From Gemmatimonadota bacterium (lineage in GTDB: Bacteria > Gemmatimonadota > Gemmatimonadetes > Gemmatimonadales > GWC2-71-9): a stretch of 37,023 nucleotides of DNA. The notes beneath the pieces are model-generated. The model made no database searches. It was given only the letters and a program-made list of their open reading frames with translations, and was not told the origin of the DNA. The DNA lies in the NCBI GenBank assembly GCA_025358055.1, contig JANYKV010000036.1, forward strand, positions 1 through 37,023, in the 5' to 3' direction. The position numbers were made by a program, and so were the translations under genes. Of the stretch, positions 16,183 through 24,648 are shown in pieces (positions within the stretch are counted from its first letter, which is position 1; each line of letters opens with the position of its first letter).

Positions 16183-17295
16183 TCAAATCCGTAGAAACAA
16201 GCTGCCTGGTCGCTGCTCCACCATCTGGGCGAGTTCCATGGCACACAGCACCCCGAGGAGTTCGCCGACGGGCCACCGCAACGCCGCGGCCAGATCGTCG
16301 ACATGGCGTGGGGTCTCCCGCAACGCAGAATAGACCAGACGTTCCGGCGCCGAAAGCGTGGCCGGAGGTGGGGGCGGTTCCGCGGCAGGCACCATGCGGC
16401 TCGGCTTTGGCTTGACGGCTTTCACCTCGGGGTAGTGGGCAAGAAGGTCATCAAGTTCAAGGAGAGGTGCGGCCCCGTCGCGAATTAATCGATTGGCCCC
16501 GACCGAGACAAGGCTTGTGATCGGACCCGGCACCGCCATGACCTCCCGGCCTTGCGCCAGCGCGGTATCCGCGGTGATCAGAGCCCCCGACCCGACACCG
16601 GCCTCGACGACGACAGTGACCTTGGCCAGGCCGCTGATCAATCGGTTGCGGCGTTGGAAACTTCCCGCGTTCGGTCGCTCGCCGGGAGCAAATTCGGTGA
16701 GGAGAAGGCCCGTCTGTTCGACCTGTTGATACAAGAGACGGTTCGCGGCGGGATAAATGACGCCCAATCCATTCCCCAAGATGCCAATTGTGAAACCTCC
16801 AGCCTCGAGGACCGCGCGGTGTGCCTCCGCATCCAAGCCACGCGCCATTCCGCTCACCACCACGAGGCCGGACTGGGCCGCCCCGGACGCGAGCAGGGCA
16901 CATGCTTCACCTCCATACGCCGAGTGATCCCGACTGCCGACAATGGCGACGGCCGGTCGCGCCAACAGGGTGAGATCCCCTTTTGCGAACAGCAGGGTCG
17001 GCGGGTCGGGAATCAAACGGAGCAGGTCAGGAAACTCGGCATCGGCCGGGAGCAAAGTCCTGCCACCAAGTTGCTCGAGAACCACCAGTGCCTGTTGGGC
17101 GTTTTGGATCGACGCGGCGGAGATCGCAGACACCGCGGCGCGAGAAAATCCGGGCAAGGAGCGAAGAAACTCAAACGGCGCCGAAAGGGCGCCGAGTGCG
17201 GTGGAACAAGCGGTCAGAAGAGTCGAGAGGCGGGCCGCTCCGATCCCTGGTGTCAGGGCCAGCGCGACGTAGGCCGTGCGTTCGTCAATACTCAT
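16183..17295 (-). CDS. dprA: DNA-processing protein DprA
   Basis: Loads RecA on incoming single-stranded DNA during natural transformation. The 370-aa protein has an N-terminal helix-hairpin-helix-like region, then the Rossmann-like SLOG/DprA domain (VGSRDHSAYGGE, SGMARGLDAEAHRAVL, LGNGLGVIYPAANR, FQRRNRLISGLA, EAGVGSGALITADTALAQGR). The C-terminal winged helix (from about residue 305, LSAPERLVYSALRE) follows a proline-rich linker. The ATG lies inside the last codons of obgE (11-nt overlap). Other competence genes are not in the window. Confidence 0.94.
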   Translation of the reverse strand: MSIDERTAYVALALTPGIGAARLSTLLTACSTALGALSAPFEFLRSLPGFSRAAVSAISAASIQNAQQALVVLEQLGGRTLLPADAEFPDLLRLIPDPPTLLFAKGDLTLLARPAVAIVGSRDHSAYGGEACALLASGAAQSGLVVVSGMARGLDAEAHRAVLEAGGFTIGILGNGLGVIYPAANRLLYQQVEQTGLLLTEFAPGERPNAGSFQRRNRLISGLAKVTVVVEAGVGSGALITADTALAQGREVMAVPGPITSLVSVGANRLIRDGAAPLLELDDLLAHYPEVKAVKPKPSRMVPAAEPPPPPATLSAPERLVYSALRETPRHVDDLAAALRWPVGELLGVLCAMELAQMVEQRPGSLFLRI

Positions 17296-18349
17296 CAGGC
17301 TCAGGTTCCGGAAGGGCCTCTGCCTCGCCCCAGTCCTCGTCGCCGGGCTCGATTGGCGTGGCCGCGCGGACCTCCTGCACCAACTTCCAGAGGATTTCTT
17401 GTAACTCCTCGAGCCCTTCGCCCGACGCGCTGGAAATCATCAAATTGGTTCGCGCTTCTGGGGCCTCGATGGCTGGGATCACATCGTCCGCCGGCACGAG
17501 ATCGCGTTTCGTGAGCACGACGATGTACGGCTTGCCATAGAGCTCCTCGCTGTACGAGCGGATCTCATGGCGCAATCGTTCGAACACCAGTTGCGGCTCC
17601 TCCGAATCCAGGGCCACCAAAAACGCGAGGAGCCGCGTGCGTTCGACATGCTGCAGAAACTGGAGGCCGAGGCCCTTCCCTTGGTGCGCGCCTTCGATGA
17701 TTCCGGGAATGTCGGCCACGACAAACGTCCGGCTGCCGCTCATTCCGACCACGCCAAGGTTGGGTTCGAGGGTGGTGAACGGATAGTCGGCAATCTTGGG
17801 GCGCGCCGCTGAGATCACGGCGAGGAGCGTACTCTTGCCCGCGTTGGGCTCGCCGACGAGCCCAACATCGGCGATAAGCTTGAGCACCAGGTCGATTTCT
17901 CGAGACTGGCCCTCTTCTCCCGGCTCCCACTCTCGAGGCGCCTGATGCGTGGAGGTCGCGAATCGGGCATTCCCGCGCCCGCCACGCCCACCGCGAGCGA
18001 CCAGAATTGACTCCCCAGCCTTGAGCAATTCCCCGATGATTTCTCCGGTCGCGTGATCCTTGATGACCGTGCCCGGGGGCACCGGCAATGCGATGTCGTC
18101 GGACGAGGCTCCGGTTTTCGTCTTTCCTTTGCCATGATCCCCCCGGTCCGCCTTCCAAATATTCCGATACCGGTAGTCGAGCAGAGTGGCGAGGTTGGAG
18201 TCGGCCCGGACGTACACGCTGCCGCCGTGTCCGCCGTCCCCGCCGTCCGGACCACCTTTCGGCACGTACTTGAACCGGGCAAAGGAGGAGGCGCCGCTGC
18301 CTCCGGTGCCGGCGACTACCTGGACCGTGGCCCGATCGATGAACGTCAT
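17285..18349 (-). CDS. obgE: Obg-family GTPase ObgE/CgtA
   Basis: Essential GTPase involved in 50S ribosome assembly and stress signalling. The 354-aa protein has the glycine-rich Obg fold (residues 1-160, GGPDGGDGGHGG) and a G domain with G1 GEPNAGKST, G2-region FTTLEPNLGVV, G3 DIPGI, G4 TKRD and G5 SSASGEG. An acidic C-terminal tail (EPGDEDWGEAEALPEPEPDEY) follows. The ATG at 18349 overlaps the upstream stop (ATGA). The frame is open 14 codons further upstream, but MTFIDRATV is the standard Obg N-terminus. Confidence 0.95.
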   Translation of the reverse strand: MTFIDRATVQVVAGTGGSGASSFARFKYVPKGGPDGGDGGHGGSVYVRADSNLATLLDYRYRNIWKADRGDHGKGKTKTGASSDDIALPVPPGTVIKDHATGEIIGELLKAGESILVARGGRGGRGNARFATSTHQAPREWEPGEEGQSREIDLVLKLIADVGLVGEPNAGKSTLLAVISAARPKIADYPFTTLEPNLGVVGMSGSRTFVVADIPGIIEGAHQGKGLGLQFLQHVERTRLLAFLVALDSEEPQLVFERLRHEIRSYSEELYGKPYIVVLTKRDLVPADDVIPAIEAPEARTNLMISSASGEGLEELQEILWKLVQEVRAATPIEPGDEDWGEAEALPEPEPDEY

Positions 18350-19044
18350 GAGGCAGCGCCCCGGTTGCCGTCCGCGCGCAGTTTGTTCCACAGATCAAAG
18401 ACGCGCTGTCGTACCTCGGGGAGCAGCAACGGTTCGATGACGCGAAGCGCCGCGCCGATCTCAGCGGGCGAGGCTCCCCCATGGAGCGCCCCGCGCAGGT
18501 GCGAATGCAGCTGACGATGCGTGTCCAGGACCGCGGTCTGGACCATGATGCACAGCTCTCGTCTCCGGAGGTCGAGGCCGGCCCGCGAGAGGGTGCGTCC
18601 GTATCCTTCCGCTACCATCCAGATATCCAGCGCCGGGTGGAGGGCCTGAATGTTGCGACGAAGACGTTCATAGTTCTTTCCATAGACGATGGCACAGGTG
18701 ACTTCCCCTCGACGATTCCACTCTTCGGCTCGATCGTAACTCGCATCTGCATCCGTGGCGGGCGCGGATATTCCGGTCGCGGTTCGCCACATCCCAGCCG
18801 CCACCATGGCACGAGGATAACCCACCATCAGAACCGACTGGAGCAGCAACTCGTCGACCCACGCGCTGGACACGGTGGCCTCGACCGCACCCGCGACGGC
18901 CGACTCCAAGAGCGCCGGCGTCCCAACTGCGATTGCACCCGCAAAGGCCACCAAGGCCTCGGTGGCCCGATCAAGGCCGGATAGTTCGGCGTCGCTCACG
19001 CGTGACTCGGAGGATATCGCTGTGCGCGGATGATTCGGCACCAT
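18346..19044 (-). CDS. carboxymuconolactone decarboxylase-like (AhpD-fold) protein
   Basis: A 232-aa all-helical protein that appears to hold two CMD-like halves. The C-terminal half reads MVQTAVLDTHRQLHSHLRGALHGGASPAEI, cited here in parts: TAVLDTHRQLHSH then GALHGGASPAEI, the helix-turn seen in CMD/AhpD-like proteins. The CxxC thiol pair of true AhpD peroxidase partners is absent, so redox activity is unlikely. The ATG follows the asparaginase stop with no gap (TGAATG) and the stop overlaps obgE. The reaction catalysed is unknown; function by family name should not be assumed. Confidence 0.65.
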   Translation of the reverse strand: MVPNHPRTAISSESRVSDAELSGLDRATEALVAFAGAIAVGTPALLESAVAGAVEATVSSAWVDELLLQSVLMVGYPRAMVAAGMWRTATGISAPATDADASYDRAEEWNRRGEVTCAIVYGKNYERLRRNIQALHPALDIWMVAEGYGRTLSRAGLDLRRRELCIMVQTAVLDTHRQLHSHLRGALHGGASPAEIGAALRVIEPLLLPEVRQRVFDLWNKLRADGNRGAAS

Positions 19045-20067
19045 TCAGACGCGAGCGGAATCGATAAAATGCAAGGCGCCGGCCGAACGAAGCCTACCCG
19101 TCATCGCTTGACGCGTATTTCGAATCGGGAGCTCGCTGTATGCAGCGAGTGGCTCAAACGGAAAGCGCGAAACTTCGGCGCCACCTCTTTGGGCAATGAC
19201 CTGCCGGAGCACACCGACCAGAGCCACACCGGCGCATGCCATGTCACCGTCTTCGACTTTCAGCGCAACTCCCAGACCCAGACGAGGAACGGTCGCGCAA
19301 TAGATCCCCTCCGCCCCGATTTTCGCGACGATCTCCCCCGGCCACGCGATCATTATATCGGTACACAGGCGCCGGTCGCCCGCCACCAACTCTGGGTGCC
19401 GAATCATTGCCTCGCGTAAGTTGGTCGGTGCGGGTTCCACCGCGACCCCGAAGCGCGCGTAGGCCAACGCCATCGCACGGAGTGGAAGCCCGAAGCACAC
19501 CGCTGCACACCCGTCCACGGCCTGGACGATCGATTCCTTTGACGCCCACGTCCAGGCTGCCACGCTGTCGAGAATGCGGGCCTGGACCGGATGCCCGGCA
19601 CGTTCGTAGCCGGTCGTCGGCCAACCATGCAGGCGAGCCAGGGCCAGCATTCCGGTATGCTTCCCCGAACAATTGCTCCACCGGGGGGTCATCGTGATGC
19701 CGCTTTGCGCCACGCTCTTCGCCACGGCGGGTGAGAGCGGCGGGTGGATTCCGCAGGCAAGGTCCGATTCGGCACACCCGATCCGATGCATGAACCGGTC
19801 GGTGGCCTCGAGGTGCCGGGTCTCGCTCGAATGCGAGGCGCAGGTCAATGCCAGATCTTCGCCGGTGAGGCCAAATCGCTCGACCCCTCCGTCTTCCACC
19901 AAGGGCAAGGCCTGAAAGGGCTTCGCCGCCGAACGCCAGAACGTCACCAGCTCGGGATTTCCCGCCGCCGCAATGAGGACTCCGTTGGGATCGGTGACCG
20001 CGCACGATACGTGGTGGATCGACTCGACCAGGGGACCCCGAGTGGATTCGATCCGGAATTCGCTCAT
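19045..20067 (-). CDS. L-asparaginase II-type (ReAV-like) amidohydrolase
   Basis: A 340-aa protein of the asparaginase II family typified by Rhizobium ReAV, unrelated to E. coli AnsB. It hydrolyses asparagine to aspartate and ammonia. Family motifs are visible: RSAAKPFQALPL with the Ser-x-x-Lys pair (residues about 46-57) and NCSGKHTGML with the zinc-ligand Cys and Lys (about 131). The third motif reads DGCAAVCFGLPL where the family usually has DGCGxPxFxLPL, so the Cys is kept but Gly and Pro are lost. No Shine-Dalgarno is present; a TANNNT hexamer 6 nt before the ATG suggests leaderless expression. It heads the minus-strand gene chain. Confidence 0.85.
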   Translation of the reverse strand: MSEFRIESTRGPLVESIHHVSCAVTDPNGVLIAAAGNPELVTFWRSAAKPFQALPLVEDGGVERFGLTGEDLALTCASHSSETRHLEATDRFMHRIGCAESDLACGIHPPLSPAVAKSVAQSGITMTPRWSNCSGKHTGMLALARLHGWPTTGYERAGHPVQARILDSVAAWTWASKESIVQAVDGCAAVCFGLPLRAMALAYARFGVAVEPAPTNLREAMIRHPELVAGDRRLCTDIMIAWPGEIVAKIGAEGIYCATVPRLGLGVALKVEDGDMACAGVALVGVLRQVIAQRGGAEVSRFPFEPLAAYSELPIRNTRQAMTGRLRSAGALHFIDSARV

Positions 20068-20073
20068 CGGGGG

Positions 20074-20079
20074 AAGATA
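20074..20079 (-). promoter_or_regulatory. candidate -10 element for leaderless asparaginase mRNA
   Basis: The minus strand reads TATCTT with a 6-nt spacer (CCCCCG) before the ATG at 20067, and no Shine-Dalgarno. No convincing -35 is visible. The placement matches the TANNNT pattern of leaderless promoters seen before three other genes in this window. Confidence 0.3.
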
Positions 20080-20086
20080 GACGCGA

Positions 20087-20120
20087 CAGCGCCCTGGCAG
20101 CAGGTGCTCCCAGGGCGCTG
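20087..20120. repeat. perfect 11-bp inverted repeat upstream of asparaginase
   Basis: Arms CAGCGCCCTGG (20087-20097) and CCAGGGCGCTG (20110-20120) pair perfectly around a 12-nt loop. It lies between the small membrane protein gene and asparaginase on the same strand. There is no T-run after it on the minus strand, so a factor-independent terminator is only possible; it could also be an operator just upstream of the asparaginase -10. Confidence 0.5.
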
Positions 20121-20168
20121 GCTCATCGGGCAGTTATCAGGTCCGCCGCGATGGTGGGTCGGGCGCGA

Positions 20169-20366
20169 CTAGTCGCGTCGGCCCAGTCTTCGAAAAATCG
20201 ACATCGAACTCATTGGAACCACGCTCAGCGCCGCCAGCACCAGACCGAATTGCCCGTGCTCCAGAGCGGAGCTACTGGCGAGATTATGGCGTTCGAAAAG
20301 CAATGCCGCAATCCCCAGAATACCAATGCCGGTCAACACGCGGGTCACTGCGAGGGTTCTCTTCAC
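20169..20366 (-). CDS. small membrane protein, function unknown
   Basis: A 65-aa reading frame starting with GTG and encoding two hydrophobic segments (LTGIGILGIAALLF and FGLVLAALSVVPM) separated by a short polar loop and ending in a basic tail (FRRLGRRD, inside-positive). A GGCAGG motif about 10 nt upstream could act as ribosome-binding site. No family is recognised. It lies about 100 nt upstream of asparaginase on the same strand. The coding call rests on the membrane pattern and could be wrong. Confidence 0.45.
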   Translation of the reverse strand: MKRTLAVTRVLTGIGILGIAALLFERHNLASSSALEHGQFGLVLAALSVVPMSSMSIFRRLGRRD

Positions 20367-20693
20367 GGGGCAAACCTGCCTTGAATGTCGAGGGTACCGC
20401 GGGCTCGATTCGGCCCGCCGTGCACTCCGTCATGCTAGACTCGTTCCAATCCGACGCCGCTGCTGGGTCGGTAACGCAAGCATTGGCATCGCCCACCGTA
20501 ATATCTTGCCGTGTATTGCTTTATGTACGTTTTCAACAAATTGTGCTTCCTCGAAGCTCTGGCAAGATCGCTGCAGATTGTTGCCGTCGGCCGACAGCAC
20601 TGCCACGACTTCGCAACAGCTGTTTAGCCACTTTATGGCCCGTGCGCCGATTGCTGCATTGGCCTTCCGGGCTAGCGTTGCCCTGCCCCAGCC
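20367..20693. other. divergent intergenic region, 327 bp
   Basis: Separates the minus-strand block from the plus-strand outer-membrane gene. It is more AT-rich than its surroundings around 20500-20560 and contains a 10-bp palindrome GTCGGCCGAC near 20589. Promoters for both directions are expected here, but I could not identify a -35/-10 pair with confidence, and no gene was recognised. Confidence 0.5.
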
Positions 20694-22202
20694 ATGCAAC
20701 TTTCGCCGATGCGCCCGACCTCGCTGCTTGTTGTGTTGCTCATTGCGCCGAAGATGGTCTTCGCCCAGGCTTCTCCTTATATACCCTTGGATGACCCCCG
20801 CCTACCGCTCATCGAACACCTGATTGCGCGGGGCGACATCGCTGATCCGAGCCCGATGGTTCGGCCCTTCCGACGATCGGATGTCGTGCGAGCCATCGAC
20901 CGCGTGCAATGGGACTCTACGAGCGCCAACGGCCGAGCGGCGGCCTCACTCCGGCGTGCTTTGGACGACGGAGGGGCCCAGGAGGCCTGGAGCATCAGTC
21001 CGCGGGTCGGCGCCCAAGGCTTTTCTCATGCGCGGCGCGATCTCCTTGAACCGGCGGGAGCGAGTGGAGTCCGCGGCTACGCCGACATCGAGGCCATGGC
21101 GCGATTCGGACCGGTGGTGCTGCTGACGAGGCCCGTGGCGGAGAACCGAATCAAGCTCGACCCCGACTGGACGGGAGAGAGTTCACGTGCCTCTGGCACC
21201 GCGCTACGATTCGCCGATGCGTACATCTCGGCCCAGTTCAAATGGGGGCGCGTATTTTACGGCCAGATGGACCGCAACTGGGGACCGGCGGGGCTGCCCG
21301 GCATTCCGCTCAGCAACTATGGATACCCTCGAAGCGACTTGGGCCTCGATTTCGGGAACTCGCGCCTCCGTTTTGCGTTCGTTTCGACCCAGCTTCAGGA
21401 TGAGACCGACTCGGCCGGCGCCACGATCCATCGCTTTTTCATCGCACACCGATTGAGCTTGCAAGTGAGTCCCTCCCTCAACGTGGCGCTCTGGGAAACG
21501 GCGGTGTCGGCGGGGGCAGGCCGCGATTTCGAGCCGTCGTATCGCAACCCCCTCACGCTCCTGAGTTTTGGCCCACAATTCGGCCTGGGCGATCATCGCA
21601 ATTCGATGATCGGCACCGATGTCCAGTGGCGCGCCGCGCGGGGCCTCTCGCTTGGAGTGCAGCTGGCGATCGATGACTGGAACTTCAGCACCAATCCCTA
21701 CCCCAACCGGTGGGCGGCGACCGTCGACGCCACGGGGGCGCTGGGCCATGTGGCCTCGTGGCATGCGGCGTACACCACCGCAACGAGCCTCGCGTTTCGA
21801 ACCGCGAGCCGATTCGAGAACCTCACCGATGGCGGCGTCGGTCTGGGCCGCAACTTCGCCGACAACGAACTGTTGACGATGGTGGTGAACCTGCCACTCC
21901 CACCGACCTGGCTCGTGAGCCCGCAGGCGAGCGTGCTGCGCCAAGGCCAGGGCCAGATCAACACCGCCTGGCCCACAGCCGCGGAAGCCCGGTTGCTTCC
22001 CACCCGATTCAGCGGCACGATCGCGACCACCTACCAGGTGGGGATGGGAGTGAGCGGGCAGCAGGGGCCGTTGGCGCTGCATGCCCTCGGTGTCTTCCAG
22101 CACAGCACGAACGCGGATAACGTTCCCGGGGCGGTCCGCAGCCGGCTGGAAGGCCGCGTCACCGCCACCCTCGGGTTCACGACGCGCGGAGCATTCAAAT
22201 GA
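20694..22202 (+). CDS. Wzi-like outer-membrane beta-barrel protein (capsule assembly family)
   Basis: A 502-aa exported protein. The N-terminus has a signal peptide (SLLVVLLIAPKMVFAQA) and the rest is rich in alternating aromatic/hydrophobic strands typical of outer-membrane barrels, ending TLGFTTRGAFK. The segments GRVFYGQMDRNWGPAG, LLSFGPQFG and IGTDVQWRAARGLSLGVQL resemble the capsule assembly Wzi family. The start could be the ATG at 20694 or at 20709. It overlaps the heptose kinase gene (ATGA), which supports a role at the outer surface. Precise function (capsule binding or other) is inferred. Confidence 0.72.
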   Translation: MQLSPMRPTSLLVVLLIAPKMVFAQASPYIPLDDPRLPLIEHLIARGDIADPSPMVRPFRRSDVVRAIDRVQWDSTSANGRAAASLRRALDDGGAQEAWSISPRVGAQGFSHARRDLLEPAGASGVRGYADIEAMARFGPVVLLTRPVAENRIKLDPDWTGESSRASGTALRFADAYISAQFKWGRVFYGQMDRNWGPAGLPGIPLSNYGYPRSDLGLDFGNSRLRFAFVSTQLQDETDSAGATIHRFFIAHRLSLQVSPSLNVALWETAVSAGAGRDFEPSYRNPLTLLSFGPQFGLGDHRNSMIGTDVQWRAARGLSLGVQLAIDDWNFSTNPYPNRWAATVDATGALGHVASWHAAYTTATSLAFRTASRFENLTDGGVGLGRNFADNELLTMVVNLPLPPTWLVSPQASVLRQGQGQINTAWPTAAEARLLPTRFSGTIATTYQVGMGVSGQQGPLALHALGVFQHSTNADNVPGAVRSRLEGRVTATLGFTTRGAFK

Positions 22203-23239
22203 GAGCCACACCCTCCCCCGCTCCAATCTCCCGCGATCGAATCCTGCAATTGATGGATCGGCTTAAGGGCTGCCGAGTCGTAGTGGTGGGCGACGTGATG
22301 CTCGACCGGTACCTGGTCGGCGACACCGAGCGACTCTCGCCCGAGGCCCCCGTTCCGGTCGTGAGCGTCCGGGAGTACCGCTCCGCCCTCGGTGGGGCCG
22401 CGAACGTCGCCGCGAACGTCGCTGCGATGGGCGCGACGGTGCACCTGGTCGGGAATGTCGGCGACGACGTCCACGGCACCTCCATCCGCGGTGAACTCGC
22501 CGCGGTTCGGATTGACGATCGCCACCTCATCACGGTGGCCGGCCGACCCACCACGACAAAAACCCGCGTCATCGCGCGTGGCCAGCAGGTGGTCCGCATC
22601 GACGAAGAAGTGGATACGCTGCTCGACGGCCCCGACCTGGAGCGCATGATCGTCCAGGGCCTGAGCGCGCTCGCCAACGCCGATGCGCTCCTCCTCGAGG
22701 ACTACAACAAGGGCGCCCTTACGCCGGCCTTGATCAACACGCTGATGGCCGCCGCCAAGCGCCGAGGAGTTCCGATCGTCGTGGATCCCAAGTTCCGCCA
22801 GTTCTTTGAATACGCCGGCGCCACTGTGTTCAAACCCAACCGCCGCGAATTGGAATCGGCCCTGGGCGCGGCGGTGGATCTCCACCACGCCAACGCGCTC
22901 CCCGACGCGATGAAGCGGCTCAAGGTGGACAACCTACTCCTCACGCTGGGTGCCGATGGAATGATGCTCGTCACCCAAGATCAGTCCATCACCAACATTC
23001 CGAGCCTAGCGCGCGAAGTCTTCGACGTGTCGGGCGCGGGAGACACGGTCACCGCCTGGATCGGCACCGCGCTGGCCGCGGGCGCGACAGTGCGAGAGGC
23101 GGCGATACTCGCGAACTATGCGGCCGGAATCGAGGTGGCCAAGGCTGGTGTCGCCACGGTGAGTCCGGCGGAAGTGCTCGCGATTCATGAAGAACGCCAT
23201 GATCAGATTGGCCGGCTCCGGCGGGGGGGGGTGATTTGA
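22199..23239 (+). CDS. D-glycero-beta-D-manno-heptose-7-phosphate kinase (RfaE1/HldA type)
   Basis: PfkB-family sugar kinase of 346 aa that makes heptose-1,7-bisphosphate for the LPS core. The sequence shows GDVMLDRYLVGDTERLSPEA near residue 32, GGAANVAANVAAMGA, and the catalytic anion-hole motif DVSGAGDT near 280. There is no cytidylyltransferase domain, so this is the split (HldA-like) form rather than the bifunctional HldE. A run of nine G at 23223-23231 sits in the last codons just before the stop. The stop overlaps the next gene's TTG start. Confidence 0.87.
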   Translation: MRATPSPAPISRDRILQLMDRLKGCRVVVVGDVMLDRYLVGDTERLSPEAPVPVVSVREYRSALGGAANVAANVAAMGATVHLVGNVGDDVHGTSIRGELAAVRIDDRHLITVAGRPTTTKTRVIARGQQVVRIDEEVDTLLDGPDLERMIVQGLSALANADALLLEDYNKGALTPALINTLMAAAKRRGVPIVVDPKFRQFFEYAGATVFKPNRRELESALGAAVDLHHANALPDAMKRLKVDNLLLTLGADGMMLVTQDQSITNIPSLAREVFDVSGAGDTVTAWIGTALAAGATVREAAILANYAAGIEVAKAGVATVSPAEVLAIHEERHDQIGRLRRGGVI

Positions 23240-24210
23240 CGCACGCCACGAGCCTGTATCACGACTCCCTCGTCTGGGACATGGTGTTCATCTACGAACC
23301 GGAGATGGGCAACGCCACGAACCTCTTCGACCGGTACCGCGAGGCCGGGGTCCACTTCATCTCGGTCCATCCGGCCGGCGACCGCCACAACACCGGCGAA
23401 GCGGTCCACCGCATCGCGCGCGCCCGGACCCAAATCAAGGAACATCCCCGCGCGATGCTCGTCGAATCGGTCGACGACATTCTCGCCGCCAAGTCGGAGG
23501 GGAAGCTCGCGGTCGGACTCCACCTCGAAGGGTTTCGGCCACTAGAGCGCGACCTCAACCTCGTGGAGCTGTTCTACCAATTGGGCGTTCGGTTCGTACA
23601 CCCGATTTTCAATTTGGTGAACTCCTACGGTGGTGGCTGCGCCGACCGGATCGACATCGGCCTGACCCAGCTCGGCGTCAAGCTCGTCCACGAGATGAAC
23701 CGGGTGGGCATGCTGGTCGATGGCAGCCATGCGGGATATCGTGCCACGCTCGATATGATGGAGGTGTCGCACGCTCCGGTGATTTTCAGCCACTTAGGGT
23801 GTTACGCCATCCGACCGCACATCAGAAATGTCCGCGACGACCAGATTCGGGCGTGCGCGAAGAACGGCGGCGTCATTGGCATCACCGGTGGAGGCTTCTA
23901 TCTCGGTGCCATCGATACCGAAACGTACTTTAGGCACCTTGATCACGTCGTCCAGATGGTGGGGCCGGCACACGTCGGCGTTGGCCTCGACTACCTCGCG
24001 GATGTCGCGCCGCTCCAAGCTTTCATCGAAGCGCGCCCGGATGAATGGCCGGGCAAAGCCCAGGGTGCGTGGGAGCCAATGGCCTTTTTCAGCCCGGAGC
24101 AGCTCCCGGAGCTCGCCAATCTGATGGTGAAGCAGGGCTATGCGGACGATATCGTGCGGGGCATCTTGGGCGGGAATTGGATGCGGATCTGTCGCCAAAC
24201 TTGGAAATAG
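23236..24210 (+). CDS. membrane dipeptidase (M19)-family amidohydrolase, first zinc motif altered
   Basis: A 324-aa amidohydrolase-fold protein of the M19 (renal dipeptidase) family, judged by HLEGFRPLER (metal-bridging Glu), GMLVDGSHAGYRATLDMMEVS, PVIFSHLG, GGVIGITGGGFYLG and HVGVGLDYL. M19 enzymes normally open with a D-x-H-x-D motif that binds zinc. Here the aligned N-terminus reads SLVWDMVFIYEPEMG, with no His at that place. Either zinc binding is altered or the substrate differs. It starts with TTG overlapping the heptose kinase stop (TTGA); no better start is visible. No signal peptide, so it is probably cytoplasmic. Confidence 0.78.
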   Translation: MTHATSLYHDSLVWDMVFIYEPEMGNATNLFDRYREAGVHFISVHPAGDRHNTGEAVHRIARARTQIKEHPRAMLVESVDDILAAKSEGKLAVGLHLEGFRPLERDLNLVELFYQLGVRFVHPIFNLVNSYGGGCADRIDIGLTQLGVKLVHEMNRVGMLVDGSHAGYRATLDMMEVSHAPVIFSHLGCYAIRPHIRNVRDDQIRACAKNGGVIGITGGGFYLGAIDTETYFRHLDHVVQMVGPAHVGVGLDYLADVAPLQAFIEARPDEWPGKAQGAWEPMAFFSPEQLPELANLMVKQGYADDIVRGILGGNWMRICRQTWK

Positions 24211-24291
24211 GGGCGCGCTGAAACTTTCCACCTAGCGACACCCGTACCTCTCTCGGGTAGTTCAATCCATCTGTGACGCGAGGAACATCTC

Positions 24292-24522
24292 TTGGGTATT
24301 CTGTGGACGGTCCTCATCGGATTCGTAATCGGCGCGCTTGCCCAGTGGTTCATGCCGGGCAAAGGCAGGGGCGGTTTCATCGTGACCACTCTGCTGGGCG
24401 TCGCAGGGTCGTGGTTCGGGTCTTTCATCTTGGGTCGCCGCGTGGGACTCGTCGGCTCCGTCATCGGCGCCATTATTCTGTTGGTCCTCTTTCGGTTCTT
24501 GAATAACCGCGACAAGCAATGA
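24292..24522 (+). CDS. GlsB/YeaQ/YmgE-family small membrane protein
   Basis: A 76-aa protein with three hydrophobic helices: GILWTVLIGFVIGALAQWF, GFIVTTLLGVAGSWFGSFIL and LVGSVIGAIILLVLF. The loop PGKGRGGFIVTTLLGVAGSW is the hallmark of this transglycosylase-associated/GlsB family, small inner-membrane proteins often induced by envelope or general stress. It starts with TTG at 24292, preceded by a GAGGA ribosome-binding site; the frame fits the family start exactly. Molecular role unknown. Confidence 0.85.
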   Translation: MGILWTVLIGFVIGALAQWFMPGKGRGGFIVTTLLGVAGSWFGSFILGRRVGLVGSVIGAIILLVLFRFLNNRDKQ

Positions 24523-24648
24523 CCGGTTAGCGTGGCCCAGTCCACGATGCGAATCGTAGGACTGGTTCCTGAAGCACGCTTCACGAGTTGTTCAACCCAA
24601 CTTCCGCTCCGGTGCCTACTGTGGAGTCATCCTCTACCGACCGGTGCC

